DNA from: Lithodes maja
Lineage: Eukaryota; Arthropoda; Malacostraca; Decapoda; Lithodidae
Direction: 5' to 3'
Assembly (NCBI GenBank): GCA_037953745.1
Contig: JBAKBP010003149.1
Span: forward strand, 62,001-126,000
Length of the DNA stretch: 64,000 bases
Under the pieces are notes generated by a model. The model made no database searches. It was given only the letters and a program-made list of their open reading frames with translations, and had not been told where the DNA came from. The position numbers were made by a program, and so were the translations under genes. Of this stretch, positions 41,386 to 52,657 are shown one piece after another. Numbering within the stretch: position 1 is the stretch's first letter; every line of letters begins with the position of its first letter.

Positions 41386-42691
41386 AGGTTAGGCTAATGT
41401 CTTTTCAAATCACTATCGGGGAGCGAGTGTGTCTCAACATCGATCGATAGGCCTAATGGGGAAAATAGGTTTTCCCGAGATTTCTAATTACTGTAATTAC
41501 AAACACTATATATTAATGCAAATGACCAATTTTGTTTATAAAAAACACTCTGAAAAATTTGTGGTATTAAAATAACATTTTTCGGTATATATTAAGCAAA
41601 CCACCCACCAATTTTCATGACAATTTTGAAATGCATGTTGGAATCCCTATAAACTGTACTTCATTTTTATGTAAGTTTGATAATTTGGAAAAATCGATTA
41701 AGGGAGAAAATTAACATTGAAAATGATGTGTAAAAAGTCTCCCATAAACGGCGGCCCGCTATGTTATTGTAATTTGCGGCCTAATTTCGTCTATTAATTA
41801 ACTTTCTCCTTAATTGGACCCCCTATGAAGTACAACAGATTATGATGACATAAGTGACGGGTGTTTAGAGGGGGCAGAGCTCCCCCTTCAACATATTACG
41901 TGTCCCACAGAAACTTCTATTATATAAACAACCCAAGAATGTTCACAAATTTTTAAAATTTCATTTAGGATGTAATATAACCTATACTCCATGTTAAAAT
42001 AAGTGTCAACCCTCGAAAAATTCTATTAAGGGAGATACAGAACCTAGAACCTGTAACGATATTTGTCCAGTGTTTCCCACAGACGCCACCCCGCTAGGTC
42101 AGCCATGTTGATACTATAATTGAGGAGCGCTTTTATCGTAAATATTCGAATATAACGCCCTCTGCCTTTCTCTATGTGAACTAATGATCAACACGTCACT
42201 ATGTTTCTGCCATATTATTGGTTATTTTTTTGTATACGTCACCATACGTCACGGTATTGAAGGAGTCACCCAATCATGGATCAATATATGGACAATTACG
42301 TCATTTTAGTCAGCCAATGAGTGCATTGAACTCCAGCCCACCGACAGGCAGCATGGTTTTAAATGTCAGTTGCAGGATGGCCAGTGTCTGTAGTGGTTGT
42401 GCACTTACCCCTGAACAATAATTATACAAATTTCTCAAAACAACCAGGCAGCCCTTAAGATACTTACAGACCACGGTATATTGCCTACAAGTGTTGAGTG
42501 TCCTAGGTGTGGACATCCTTGCCATTACCGGCCAGATAAAGATCACTGGCGGTGTACACACCATTATTACGAGGAGAAGTCCAGAACACGCCGTCACTGT
42601 CCCTTTGTTACATAAGGTTGGTTATTTGTATTATTATAGATGTAAACATTCATATAAAGTTTATTTGCACCTATAGTGTTTTTTCGGTATT
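41386..42691. other. Non-coding interval
   Basis: AT-rich sequence with no recognised gene, RNA or repeat family. Short open frames near 42218-42676 have no motif and are not called. Confidence 0.55.
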
Positions 42692-43450
42692 ATTCTAGCG
42701 TTACTGACACAGCGCACCCATCAATTTCTATGACTTCATTCCTATATATGTCAGTAGCGGCGGAAATGCATTAAAGCAATTATAGCTACTGTAAAAAACA
42801 TAGATGGCACACAACACGACTCGGCGGACCTCTTTCTCCCTGCATTTCAGTCTAATTAACACTAGGAATTGACATAATTTTCTATCCAATGTACTATCCA
42901 ACCAGCGGGGGTGTGGGGGCGGCAGCCCACACCCATAATACTAGGTTAGGTTAGGTAAGGTTGGTAGGTTAGGCTAAAATCTTTAATGTTGCTTAATTGT
43001 TGGATAATGAGCTTACTGGGTAAGTTCATTTTCTATCCCATGTACCATCCAACCAGTGGGGTGTGGGGGCGGCAGCCCCCACCCATAATACTAGGTTAGG
43101 TTAGGTAAGGTTGGTAGGTTAGGCTAAAATCTTTAATGTTGGTTAATTGTTGGATTATGGATAATGAGCTACTGGGTAAGTTCATTTTCTATCCCATGTA
43201 CCATCCAACCAGCGGGGGTGTTGGGGGCGGCAGCCCCCACTCATAATACTAGGTTAGGTTAGGTAAGGTTGGCAGGTTAGGCTAATATCTTTAATGTAGC
43301 TTAATTGTTGGATAATGGATAATTAGGTTACTGGGTTTTTGGAATAAGTTCTTCAATATTTTTCTTTATTTTCATCTTTTACCCCACAATTTCCCTGATC
43401 TTCATAGCCCTCCCGATAAATCTACAGTTATACTACCCCTATTTTGTCGC
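42692..43450 (-). mobile_element. MITE-A copy 2, expanded
   Basis: The flanks are the inverse of MITE-A copy 1: CCTATATATGTCAGTAGCGG then GGAAATGCATT on the left, and TTTCCCTGATCTTCATAGCC then TTTTGTCGCT on the right. The middle is expanded by three tandem ~150-bp units (about 42883-43027, 43028-43181 and 43182-43330). Each unit has CCAACCAG(C/T)GGGG, a GCAGCCCC block and CTAGGTTAGGTTAGGTAAGG. Confidence 0.7.
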
Positions 43451-44152
43451 TATTCTGTTGGTACTAATGGGTTAATATTATTAGTAGTAGACTTAGTATG
43501 GTTTGATGATGCGCGGAAATGTATATTTGACTTGAAATAGATACATTGAAGTATTACAAACCTTCGCAAACTCATAAACAGGGAACGTGAACCGGGTTTA
43601 GACCGTCGCGCACCCATAAACAGGGAACGTGAGGGGAGTTTAGACCGTCACGGAGACAGGTTACTTTTCGGTTCGGTTAGGTTAGGTTAAGTTAGGTTAG
43701 GTTAGGCTAATGTTAAAAATACTAAAATGCGACGGTCCTCGGTATTAAACAACACTGTATATCAAAGAAAAAATTAAAAACAACAACACATTACTTGAAA
43801 AACTCGTATCTGGTTGGTGATCATTTTTTATCAAAATAAGTTTTTTTCCAGTTTCCGCGTCTGCTGAATCATCCAAAAACACGCTAAAAGGCGTGTTTTG
43901 AAGGGGGGAGGTGGTGGTGAGTAGTGGGGGAGGAGTAGTATAACTGTAGATTTACCGCCCTCCCCACTATCGGGCAACATAGATCATGATTTCAATTAAT
44001 CACGGGGGGGTGGGGGGGGGGGGGGGGCAGGGCAGAGCTCTCCCACACCCCATCCTGTATCCAATGGCGAAGAGTTGGCTGGCATTTTCTACATTTTCAG
44101 CTTTTATGAAGCCTAACAACTGTCCAATCCGAGCCAACTTTTGCCAAAACTT
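43451..44152. repeat. Non-coding interval with TTAGG run, duplication and poly-G
   Basis: A ~45-bp duplication around ATAAACAGGGAACGTGA (43574 and 43616) is followed by a TTAGG-rich stretch at 43676-43716, GGTTAGGTTAGGTTAAGTTA type. A poly-G run lies at 44003-44026. No gene seen. Confidence 0.6.
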
Positions 44153-44820
44153 AAGAACATAAGAACATAAGAAAATGGGAGTCTGCAGAAAGCCGATTGG
44201 CCCAAGCAAGGCAGATCCCTGTCCCACACAACCCCAATTACAAAGCCCAATTATAGGCTCAACACTCTAATACCCTGAGGATCATCTTACCAAAACGGTT
44301 AGAGATTAACGCAGGATTACGGGGGTCTGCAGAGCGCTGATTGGCCCAACCCTGCTGATCCCCCTTCACACCCAACCCTTCTCGTCCATATGCTTATCCA
44401 ATTTTATCTTAAAGCTCCCTATCGTTTTTAATCCCACTATAGCACTTGGTAGTCCATTCCACCCATCTACAACTCTGTTACCAAACCAATATTTGCCTAT
44501 ATCTTTTCTGAAACGAAATTTATCTAATTTGAAACCATTGGTACGAGTTCTTTCGCTATCACTGAGCTTTAGTACATTTGTCATGTCCCCTTTGTTAATC
44601 CCACTAACCCACTTGAACACCTCTATCATATCCCCTCTAACTCTGCGTCTCTCTAACGAATGTACCGTAAGCCTAATTTCTTCAACCTTTCTTTATACGG
44701 AAGATTTCTAATAGTATGGATCATTTTTGTCATTCTAGTAGATTCTACGTTGTACTCTCTCCAATGAATCTATGTCCATTCTGTAATAAGGACACCAAAA
44801 TTGAACAGCATAATCCATAT
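44153..44820 (-). pseudogene. CR1-like LINE, 3' remnant
   Basis: Minus-strand translation gives LERVQRR-type sequence, then RGDMIEVFKWVSGINKGD, NGFKLDKFRFRKDIGKYWFG and VDGWNGLPSAIVGLK, the conserved end of CR1-like RT proteins, ending in a stop near 44366. The 3' tail is an 8-bp repeat (TTATGTTC) at 44153-44175. It interrupts a GCCAAAACTTGGCTCG repeat seen intact at 44949. Upstream RT is missing (5' truncation) and frames are broken. Confidence 0.8.
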
Positions 44821-45110
44821 GGCTTGGCTCGAGTTTTTTAATTTTGGGGTTTTCTTAAGTTGAAAAACAAGAAAACCCGAGCCAACTTCTTTTTTGCACT
44901 TACTGTCTTTTATGCAGCTGAAAAATCTTAAAATCCGAGCCAACTTTTGCCAAAACTTGGCTCGGGTTTTTTCATTTTGGAGTTTTCTCAAGTTGAAAAA
45001 CAACAAAACCCGAGCCAACTTTCATCATAAAAACCCTTATATCGCCTTTTTATGTCTTTAACCCCACATTTTCCCTGATCTTCATAGCCCTCCCCACTAT
45101 CTGGCGCCGT
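44821..45110. repeat. Hairpin repeats around AACCCGAGCCAA, plus MITE-A end
   Basis: TTGGCTCGRGTTTTTT and AAAACCCGAGCCAACTT alternate in opposite orientations (44821-44885, 44930-44960, 44970-45020), with a related piece at 44128-44152. A TTTTCCCTGATCTTCATAGC segment at 45067 matches the end of MITE-A. Foldback-type non-coding repeat of unknown family. Confidence 0.55.
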
Positions 45111-46466
45111 GTCTTAAGATCGTTGGATAAAGGGGAAAACGATTTTTGCGGAGGTTGAAACTAATGCCAATCACTATAGGCCTATATTGATGCAAATAAA
45201 CTAAAACTAAAAAAAAAAAAAAAAATAATGAAAATAATTGGCGAGTGGTTTCCTTAATATTTTCCCATTTTTCCGAATTTATTGTTCTCGAACTTTCGGG
45301 GGGAGAGGAGGACATAAACTAAACAATTACCTCAGTACCAAATCAACCAATACGGTTCGGTTAGGTTAGGTTAGTACTTTATTTTGGCACTGGTTTGGTT
45401 GGTCTGGGTTAATTTGGCACTGGTTGAGAGCTACTGGTTGAGATGTCATGGAACCCAATAATACAGACTAAAAAGACAAGGACTCAGATTTCGACTTAGG
45501 CTACAGCTGGGCTAGATTCGTGTTCCAGATTCGTGTTCCGTGTGAGGTGCTCAGGTGCTAGAGTGACACCGTGACAGACTGACAGGGTAAAACAGCACAT
45601 ATGCCTTACATATAACCAAAATCAGTTAAATCACGACTGTATTTCAATATGTTTTACTTAATGTTATTGTATTAAGTTAGATTGGTTAGGTTAGCTAGCT
45701 TAAGTCACTCACATCGAACCGTCCCTTCTTCTTCTTGATATTTATATGTGCAGTTTGCTCGGAGTATTTCAGATCTCCAGATTACTGCACAGGCATAGAG
45801 TTGTTTGCTGAGGGGAAGGGAAGTTTGTTAGTTGAAAGGGATCTACAGATAGGATGTCTAAATAGTGAGTACAAGTATTGTACCCTACATAGTTTTAACT
45901 ATAGGTCAAGGTCATTAAGGACTAGAAAGTGTTTTGAGGGTAAGTAAATAGGTAAGATGAGGATTGGTTATTAAGGTCTAATAGGAGGTAAGTCGTTATG
46001 TCAAGTCGGGTTGAGTCATGTTCGGGTTTTGAAGGTTGGCAGAGGTCTAGTACAGTACAGTACGAACCGTCCCATTCTCGAGGTGGAGTCGGCATTTGAC
46101 ACTGTTACCAACTCCAGAAGTTTTCTTTTGTTTTGATCTGTAGGGCCTAGTGTTACCAACTCAAAAATATTATATCAGGGGCGCGTTCAAGAGCAAGACT
46201 TCAGACGCTACAGTTTCCGTAGCGCGAATTGGGGCCTAGTGAACGATTTAGAAGCCTCTCCCGCACTACATAAACAAACTGGGTGGTTGCCATGGTTACG
46301 TTTATACCCTGATGAAGGTATTAAGGGAGCCCACCTCCTTTTTTTTATCTTTCTCTCCTTTTCTCTCTTTCCCTGGCTTGTATCCATTCAGCCCCATTCA
46401 GCCAACTGTTTTAAGTCATTTATCCCCATCCAGGTGTCGATTTCTTCCTGGCGAGCGTTAGCGAGC
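45111..46466. other. Non-coding interval
   Basis: Poly-A at 45209-45227 and TTAGG-like bits at 45357-45376 and 45672-45700. Open frames of 70-90 codons near 45735 and 46239 have no recognisable domain and are not supported. Confidence 0.5.
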
Positions 46467-46634
46467 CATATGATTATTATTTTCTATGACCAATATGGAC
46501 AACAGTAACATAATGAAGTCTCAATTTAAGACCAGACTAAACCTTGCTCACAAACCATAACTGCATGAATGTGGGCTCTCAGAGAAATGTTGTACAAGAT
46601 GTCCATGTTGGCCATAGAATATAATAATCATATG
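46467..46634. mobile_element. Palindromic MITE, 168 bp
   Basis: CATATGATTATTATTTTCTA plus TGACCAATATGGACA on the left is matched by its near-perfect reverse complement at 46600-46634. The interior contains half of the neighbouring palindromic MITE family (GTCTCAATTTAAGACCAGAC, then ACCTTGCTCAC). Confidence 0.68.
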
Positions 46635-46881
46635 TATTTTGATCTGGGAATTCCAAAAATGTAATTATTAATTGTCTAACTACTTAATTAGTTGAAATAG
46701 AGGAAAATTCATTATATAAGTTTATGAGCATTGTTTGTAGGTCGCTTAATTTCAATGTTATTAAATAACTTAGGCTCTTTTTGGACTCCCCAGGTCAAAT
46801 TGGTTAAGAAGATATTACTTTAAGCCATCTATGCACACTTTGGTTCAAGTATCACTGACAGCCACCATTCAGCTAAGAAAA

Positions 46882-47197
46882 GTGAGCAGGATTTAGTCTG
46901 AAGTAAAAGTGAGACTAAACTATGTTACCTAAACAATGCTCACATTCAGTCCGGCATGAATTGTGTACTAAATGTGAGCTTATTTAGGTAACATAATGAA
47001 GTCTCACTTTAAACAGGGACTAAACCTTACTCACCAAAATAAAATAAAGTGAGCAGGGTTTAATCCAAGGTTAAAGTGAGATTAAACTTTGTTACCTAAA
47101 CATGCTCACATTCAGTCCGACATGAATTGTGTACTAAATGTGAGCTTATTTAGGTAACATGATGAAGTCTCAATTTAAGATCGTACTAAACCTTGCT
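46882..47197. mobile_element. Two tandem ~150-bp palindromic MITEs
   Basis: Copy one (46882-47034) begins GTGAGCAGGATTTAGTC and ends GGACTAAACCTTACTCAC. Copy two (47049-47197) begins GTGAGCAGGGTTTAATCC. Each folds on itself through GTTACCTAAACAATGCTCAC and GTGAGCTTATTTAGGTAAC arms, and they are separated by CAAAATAAAATAAA. No coding capacity. Confidence 0.7.
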
Positions 47198-47285
47198 AAA
47201 AAAAACGTAGCTTAATAATCCAGCACCTGGGAGTATAAATATAAAGGCAGGGAAGGTAGTTACTGCATTATTTTTTTTCGGGGTT

Positions 47286-47530
47286 GCTGTGTGAAAGTTT
47301 GTATTTGTGTGTGTGTATGTGAAAGTTTGTGTGTGTATGTGAAAGTTTGTGTGTGTGTATGTGAAAGTGTGTGTGTGTGTGTGAATGTGAGAGTGTGTGT
47401 GTGTGTATGTGAGAGAATGTGTGTGTATGTAAAAGTTTGTGTTTGTGTGTGTGTGTGTGTGAGAGTTTGTGTGTGTGTGTGTGTGAAAGTTTGTGTTTGT
47501 GTGTCTGAGTGTGTGTGTGTAATAGATAGA
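47286..47530. repeat. TG-rich microsatellite
   Basis: Imperfect GTGTGTATGTGAAAGTTTGT units and pure GT runs over ~245 bp, ending in a GA run near 47538. Open frames through it on both strands are composition artefacts. Confidence 0.9.
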
Positions 47531-48102
47531 TACAGAGAGAGAGAGAGGGAGATTTGCACTTTAACTCATGAACTGTGGCCAGATATAACAAAATCGAGAG
47601 TAAGAGAGAGATTTTTTTCTCTAACGTACCTTGAATTTTGGGGAGACACTTGTTACAGTCAGCTTTGCCTTACATATAGACAAAAATGTACAGTCTCTCT
47701 AATAAGTGATGTCTCGGCACCAAGTATGTTTTGATCAATAATTGGTATCAGCAATATCTAAGCTTCACTTTTCATAGCGAGTGAAATATACAAACATGTT
47801 CCTATACTTACCCACCCTATCCAACATCTGACATACATTAATAAAGCACAGAGCCAGCCAAACGTAATGACAGCTGGGACATGACTTATTAGTGCGACTG
47901 TACAACCCGGTATCACACGAGCATTTTACCGGAGTCACAATATCCGAGTCACAGTATCTGGCAATATTAAGAAGGGATGGGCGTATTTATGACGCAGAGG
48001 TTGCCAGATTAGCAATAGGAAATAGAGTTCTCTCACTCTTATAATTACCTCTCCAAAATTAGTTATCTGCCCACAGCTAACACAAAGACAACTGCATAAT
48101 TA
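47531..48102. other. Non-coding interval before the satellite
   Basis: Contains a dispersed repeat shared with 2640-2700 (TAATTACCTCTCCAAAATTA near 48045) and one isolated satellite-like CCAACATCTGACATACATTA at 47820. No gene seen. Confidence 0.5.
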
Positions 48103-48203
48103 TTCCATACTACCATATTCCAACATCTGGCAGACATTACTGCCCGATTGCAACATCTGACAGACATTACTACTTTATTGCAACATCTGGCAGACATTAC
48201 TAC
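48103..48203. repeat. 30-bp satellite, first block
   Basis: Three to four units of ATTCCAACATCTGGCAGACA + TTACTACCTT with a 30-bp period, ending where LINE3 is inserted. The array continues at 50761. Confidence 0.85.
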
Positions 48204-50760
48204 TCACACTCCGGACATGACTTGTATACGAACTTGCAAGAGAGTTCGCTTTATCAATTTGTTCGAACGCCGACCCGTGGTAATAACGTTCTTGACATTG
48301 TACTTGCAACAAAAGAAGAATTGATAGAGAATTTGAATGTTGGTGATGAATTCAGCAACAGCGACCATCGTACGATAACTTTCACTTTAAAGTTTACTAG
48401 TAACGAACCAAATAGTAGCATCGAAAAAGTCCCTAATTTCAAGAAAGCAAACTTCCATAAACTTAGAGCTATGTTTAAAGAAACTGACTGGAGCTTTTTA
48501 ATTAACAATAACGACATAAATACATCTTGGAAGCTATTTGAAACCACTTACCTAAAAGCAGTGCAAGACTGCATACCATCGAAAATACGGCGTCCAGGCC
48601 ATAATAATAAGCCCAAATGGTGGAATAAAGATATTTCAAACTGCCTGCTTGCTAAAAAATTTGCTAATGATAGATTAAAATCCTCACAAAATGACGAAGA
48701 ACGGCTGAAATTTGTAGAGCTACGACGCAAAGCCAAAAAGTTAATTAAGCAAAGTAAAAAGACCTTAGAGTTACATATTGCGAATCAAAGTAAAACAAAC
48801 CCGAAAGAATTCTATAGTTATATCAGAAAGAAAAAAGTAGTTACTTCAACTGTTGGACCGTTAGTCGATGAAAAAGGAGAATACACCAAAGACGAAGTAC
48901 AAATGAGTAATGCCCTCAATACCTTCTTTGCATCAGTTTTTACAACAGAAGACCTCAGTGATATCCCTACACCATCGCCGATTCAGATTGATAATTCAGA
49001 TGTTCTAAGCAATATCACCGTTACAGAGAGAGAAGTATTGAATTGTTTAGATAAACTCAAGGTAAATAAAACGCCAGGACCTGATACAATCTCGCCTAGA
49101 GTTCTAAAGGAAGCTAAGAATGAGCTCACCAAACCACTGACATTACTATTCAATAAATCCTTGCAGTCTGGAACTATGCCTGATCAGTGGAAGCTAGCCA
49201 ACGTAACACCGATATTCAAAAAAGGCAGCAAATCCCTACCCAGTAACTATCGTCCAATTAGCTTAACCTCAGTTGTATGTAAAATGCTAGAAACGGTCAT
49301 AAGAGACAGACTCGTAAATCACTTAGAGGAAAATAACATACTTAAAGATACTCAACACGGCTTTCGTAAAAAACGTTCCTGTTTAACAAACCTCTTAGAC
49401 TTCTTCCACGATATCCTCAACCTCTACGATGAGAGTAAAGCTGTAGATATTATATATCTTGATTTTCAAAAGGCCTTTGACAAAGTTCCCCACAAACGTT
49501 TACTGCTAAAACTAAAAGCGCATGGAATACAAGATGGTGTGTTGAAATGGATAGAAAATTGGCTCAGCAACAGAAAGCAAAGGGTAGTCATAAACGGTAA
49601 GGCATCTAAATGGACCAATGTAAGTAGCGGGGTACCCCAGGGATCGGTACTAGGACCAATTCTCTTTCTAATTTACATCAACGACATAGATGAGGGTCTC
49701 ACCTGCACAATCTCAAAATTTGCTGACGATACAAAAATTGCAAATAGCGTACTCTCAAAAGAACAAGTTGACGATATGCAACACAATCTAGATAAATTGT
49801 CATGTTGGGCCCAAATTTGGCAAATGAGTTTCAATGCGGATAAATGTAAAGTACTACATGTCGGATACCTAAATGAGAAAGCAAACTATTCGATGAATGG
49901 CACTCAGCTTAAGAATGTAAACAGAGAAACTGATCTGGGAGTAACAATATCGAGTAACCTAAAACCGAGTCAACAATGTTCAGAAGTTGTTAAGAAGGCA
50001 AACAAAATAATTGGCTTTATAGGCAGGTCATTTGAGCATAAATCCAAAGAAGTTATCCTAACCCTTTACAATTCCTTAGTCCGCCCTCTTCTGGAATACT
50101 GCGTTCAATCCTGGTGCCCTTATTACCAAAAAGATATAAACAAGCTAGAACGAGTTCAACGTAGAGTTACCAAAATGATACCTAGCCTAAAGAACAAACC
50201 ATACGAAGAGCGTCTTAGAGAATTAAATCTATTTCCTTTAACCCAGCGCAGATTAAGAGGCGACTTAATTCAAGTGTTCAAAATCATCAAAGGCATCGAC
50301 AATATGAACTGTAGTAAGTACTTCACTATCGACCAATCTAATTACACCCGGGGAAACGGTTGCAAAATTATTGGTAAATCTTTTAACTCGCACGAATCTA
50401 AGAATTTCTTCTTCAATCGAGTTGTCAACTTGTGGAATGGGCTTCCCCGAGACGTTATAGACTGCAGCACCGTTGATTCATTTAAATTCCGCCTAGACAA
50501 ATATCTCGCATCAAACCCACGACTGACTGCGTTTGTAAATGAATAACTTTATCCTCCCCTCAGTTACTAACCCATATGTCCCCTACTAACTTCCTAGTCC
50601 TGCCACGTTAGTGGCAGGGCAGTAGTTCCCTTTCCAACGTTCCCTTACCCACTCTAAACCACTGTTTGGACACTTGATCCTCAGTGTTTTGGAGGACAAG
50701 CAGCCTAGAAGGGTCACTAGATCTGTTGTTGCTTGATTTCCTTTGTACTCCTTTGTACTT
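48204..50760 (+). mobile_element. LINE3, CR1-like, 5'-truncated, in the satellite
   Basis: Starts within the endonuclease region and ends with two CCTTTGTACT repeats (50741-50760), a CR1-type short tandem tail. Satellite lies on both sides, so it is an insertion into the array. No clear TSD. Confidence 0.85.
48222..50546 (+). CDS. LINE3 endonuclease end plus reverse transcriptase
   Basis: An uninterrupted 774-codon frame. Endonuclease C-terminus: NVLDIVLATKEE and FSNSDHRTITFTLK. A Lys-rich linker follows, then RT blocks KTPGPDTISPRVLKEAKNE, NYRPISLTSVVCKMLETVI, TQHGFRKKRSCLTNLLDFF, DIIYLDFQKAFDKVPHKRL, VSSGVPQGSVLGPILFLIYI and SKFADDTKIANSV with both aspartates. The C-terminal region has LEYCVQSWCPYYQKD, LERVQRRVTKMIPSLKN and VNLWNGLPRDVID. 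The real protein would start upstream. The missing endonuclease N-terminus makes this copy non-autonomous, but the absence of stops indicates recent insertion. Same broad group as LINE1 and the 44-kb remnant, but a distinct family. Confidence 0.9.
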   Translation: MYTNLQESSLYQFVRTPTRGNNVLDIVLATKEELIENLNVGDEFSNSDHRTITFTLKFTSNEPNSSIEKVPNFKKANFHKLRAMFKETDWSFLINNNDINTSWKLFETTYLKAVQDCIPSKIRRPGHNNKPKWWNKDISNCLLAKKFANDRLKSSQNDEERLKFVELRRKAKKLIKQSKKTLELHIANQSKTNPKEFYSYIRKKKVVTSTVGPLVDEKGEYTKDEVQMSNALNTFFASVFTTEDLSDIPTPSPIQIDNSDVLSNITVTEREVLNCLDKLKVNKTPGPDTISPRVLKEAKNELTKPLTLLFNKSLQSGTMPDQWKLANVTPIFKKGSKSLPSNYRPISLTSVVCKMLETVIRDRLVNHLEENNILKDTQHGFRKKRSCLTNLLDFFHDILNLYDESKAVDIIYLDFQKAFDKVPHKRLLLKLKAHGIQDGVLKWIENWLSNRKQRVVINGKASKWTNVSSGVPQGSVLGPILFLIYINDIDEGLTCTISKFADDTKIANSVLSKEQVDDMQHNLDKLSCWAQIWQMSFNADKCKVLHVGYLNEKANYSMNGTQLKNVNRETDLGVTISSNLKPSQQCSEVVKKANKIIGFIGRSFEHKSKEVILTLYNSLVRPLLEYCVQSWCPYYQKDINKLERVQRRVTKMIPSLKNKPYEERLRELNLFPLTQRRLRGDLIQVFKIIKGIDNMNCSKYFTIDQSNYTRGNGCKIIGKSFNSHESKNFFFNRVVNLWNGLPRDVIDCSTVDSFKFRLDKYLASNPRLTAFVNE

Positions 50761-52657
50761 ATTCTAACATCTGACAGACATTACTACCTCATTCCGACAT
50801 CTGACAGATTTACTACCATATTCCAACATCTGGCAGACATTCCTACCTTATTCCAACAACTGCCAAAAATTATTGCCCGATTACAACATCTGACAGACAT
50901 TTCTAAAATATTCCAACATCTGACAGACATTACTATTTTATTCCAATATCTGGCAGACATTACTGCCCGATTGCAACATCTGACAGACATTACTACTTAA
51001 TTCCAACATCTGGCAGACATTACTACCTTATTCCAACACCTGGCAGACATTACTGTCCGGCAACATCTGACAGACATTTCTAAAATATTCCAACATCTGA
51101 CAGACATTACTATTTTATTCCAATATCTGACAGACATTACTGCCCGATTGCAACATCTGACAGACATTACTACTTTATTCCAACATCTGGCAGACATTAC
51201 TACCTTATTCCAACACCTGGCAGACATTACTGTTTGGCAACATCTGACAGACATTTCTAAAATATTCCAACATCTGACAGACATTACTACTTTATTGCAA
51301 CATCTGGCAGACATTACTACTCTATTCCAACATCTGGCAGACATTACTACCTTATTGCAACATCTGACAGTCATTAATTACTACCATATTCCAACATCTG
51401 ACAGACATTGCTACCATATTCCAAAATATGACAGACATTACTACCTGATACCAAGATCTGGCAGACATTACTGCCTTATTCCAACATCTGACAAACACTA
51501 CTACCATATTCCAAAATCTAGCAGACATTAGTACCTTAGTGCAACATCTGGCAGACATTACTACCTTATTCCAACATTTGGCAGACAATACTACTGTATT
51601 CCAACATCTGGCAGACATTACTACCATATTCCGACATCTGACAGACATTACGACCATATTCCAACATCTGGCAGACGTTCCTACCTTATTCCAACAACTG
51701 ACAAAAATTACTACCTTATTCCAAAATCTGACAGACATGACTACCTTATTATCCAACATCTGACAGACATACTACCTTATTCCAATATCTGGCAGACATT
51801 ACTACCTTATTCCAACATCTGGCAGACATTACTACCATATTCCAACATCTGGCAGACATTACTGCTGTATTCCAACATCTGGCAGACATTACTACCTGAT
51901 CCCAACATCTGGCAGACATTAATACATTATTCCAACATCTGGCAGACATTACTACCTGATCCCAACATCTGGCAGACATTCGGCTACTACCTTATTCCAA
52001 CATCTGACAGACATTACTACCTGATCCCAACATCTGGCAGACATTCCTACCTTATTCCATCAACTGCCAAAAATTACTGCCCGATTGCAACATCTGACGG
52101 ACATTTCTAAAATATTCCAATATCTGACAGACATTACTACTTCATTCCAACATCTGGCAGACATTCCTACCTTATTCCGACATCTGACAGACATTACTAC
52201 CATATTCCAACATCTGGCATACATTCCTACCTTATTCCAACAACTGCTAAAAATTACTGCCCGATTGCAACATCTGACAGACATTTCTAAAATAATCCAA
52301 CATCTGACAGACATTACTACTGTATTCCAACATCTGGCAGACATTACTGGCTGATTGCAACATATGACAGACATTATTACTTTATTCCAACATCTGGCAG
52401 ACATTACTACCTTATTCCAAAACCTGGCAGACATTACTGCCCGATTGCAACATCTGACAGACATTTCTAAAATATTCCAACATCTGACAGACATTACTAC
52501 TTTATTCCAACATCTGCCTGACATTACTGTCCGATTGCAACATCTGACAGACATTACTACTTTATTGCAACATCTGGCAGACATTACTACCTTATTGCAA
52601 CATCTGACAGACATTACTACCATATTCCAACATCTGACAGACATTGCTACTATATTC
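50761..52657. repeat. 30-bp satellite array, second block
   Basis: About 63 units of the 30-bp repeat, alternating CTGGCAGAC and CTGACAGAC variants. A distinctive unit, CCGATTGCAACATCTGAC with ATTTCTAAAATATT, recurs at 52081, 52261 and 52441, exactly 180 bp apart, giving a six-unit higher-order repeat. Four of six frames of the unit lack stops, which explains the long open frames. Interrupted by LTR2 at 52658. Confidence 0.93.

Noticed and set aside
45735..45947. 70-codon frame as a small gene
   Set aside because: No recognisable motif, homologue or splice context. Chance occurrence cannot be excluded.
47267..47734. Cys/Val-rich and Thr/His-rich proteins
   Set aside because: Translations of the TG/CA microsatellite on both strands.
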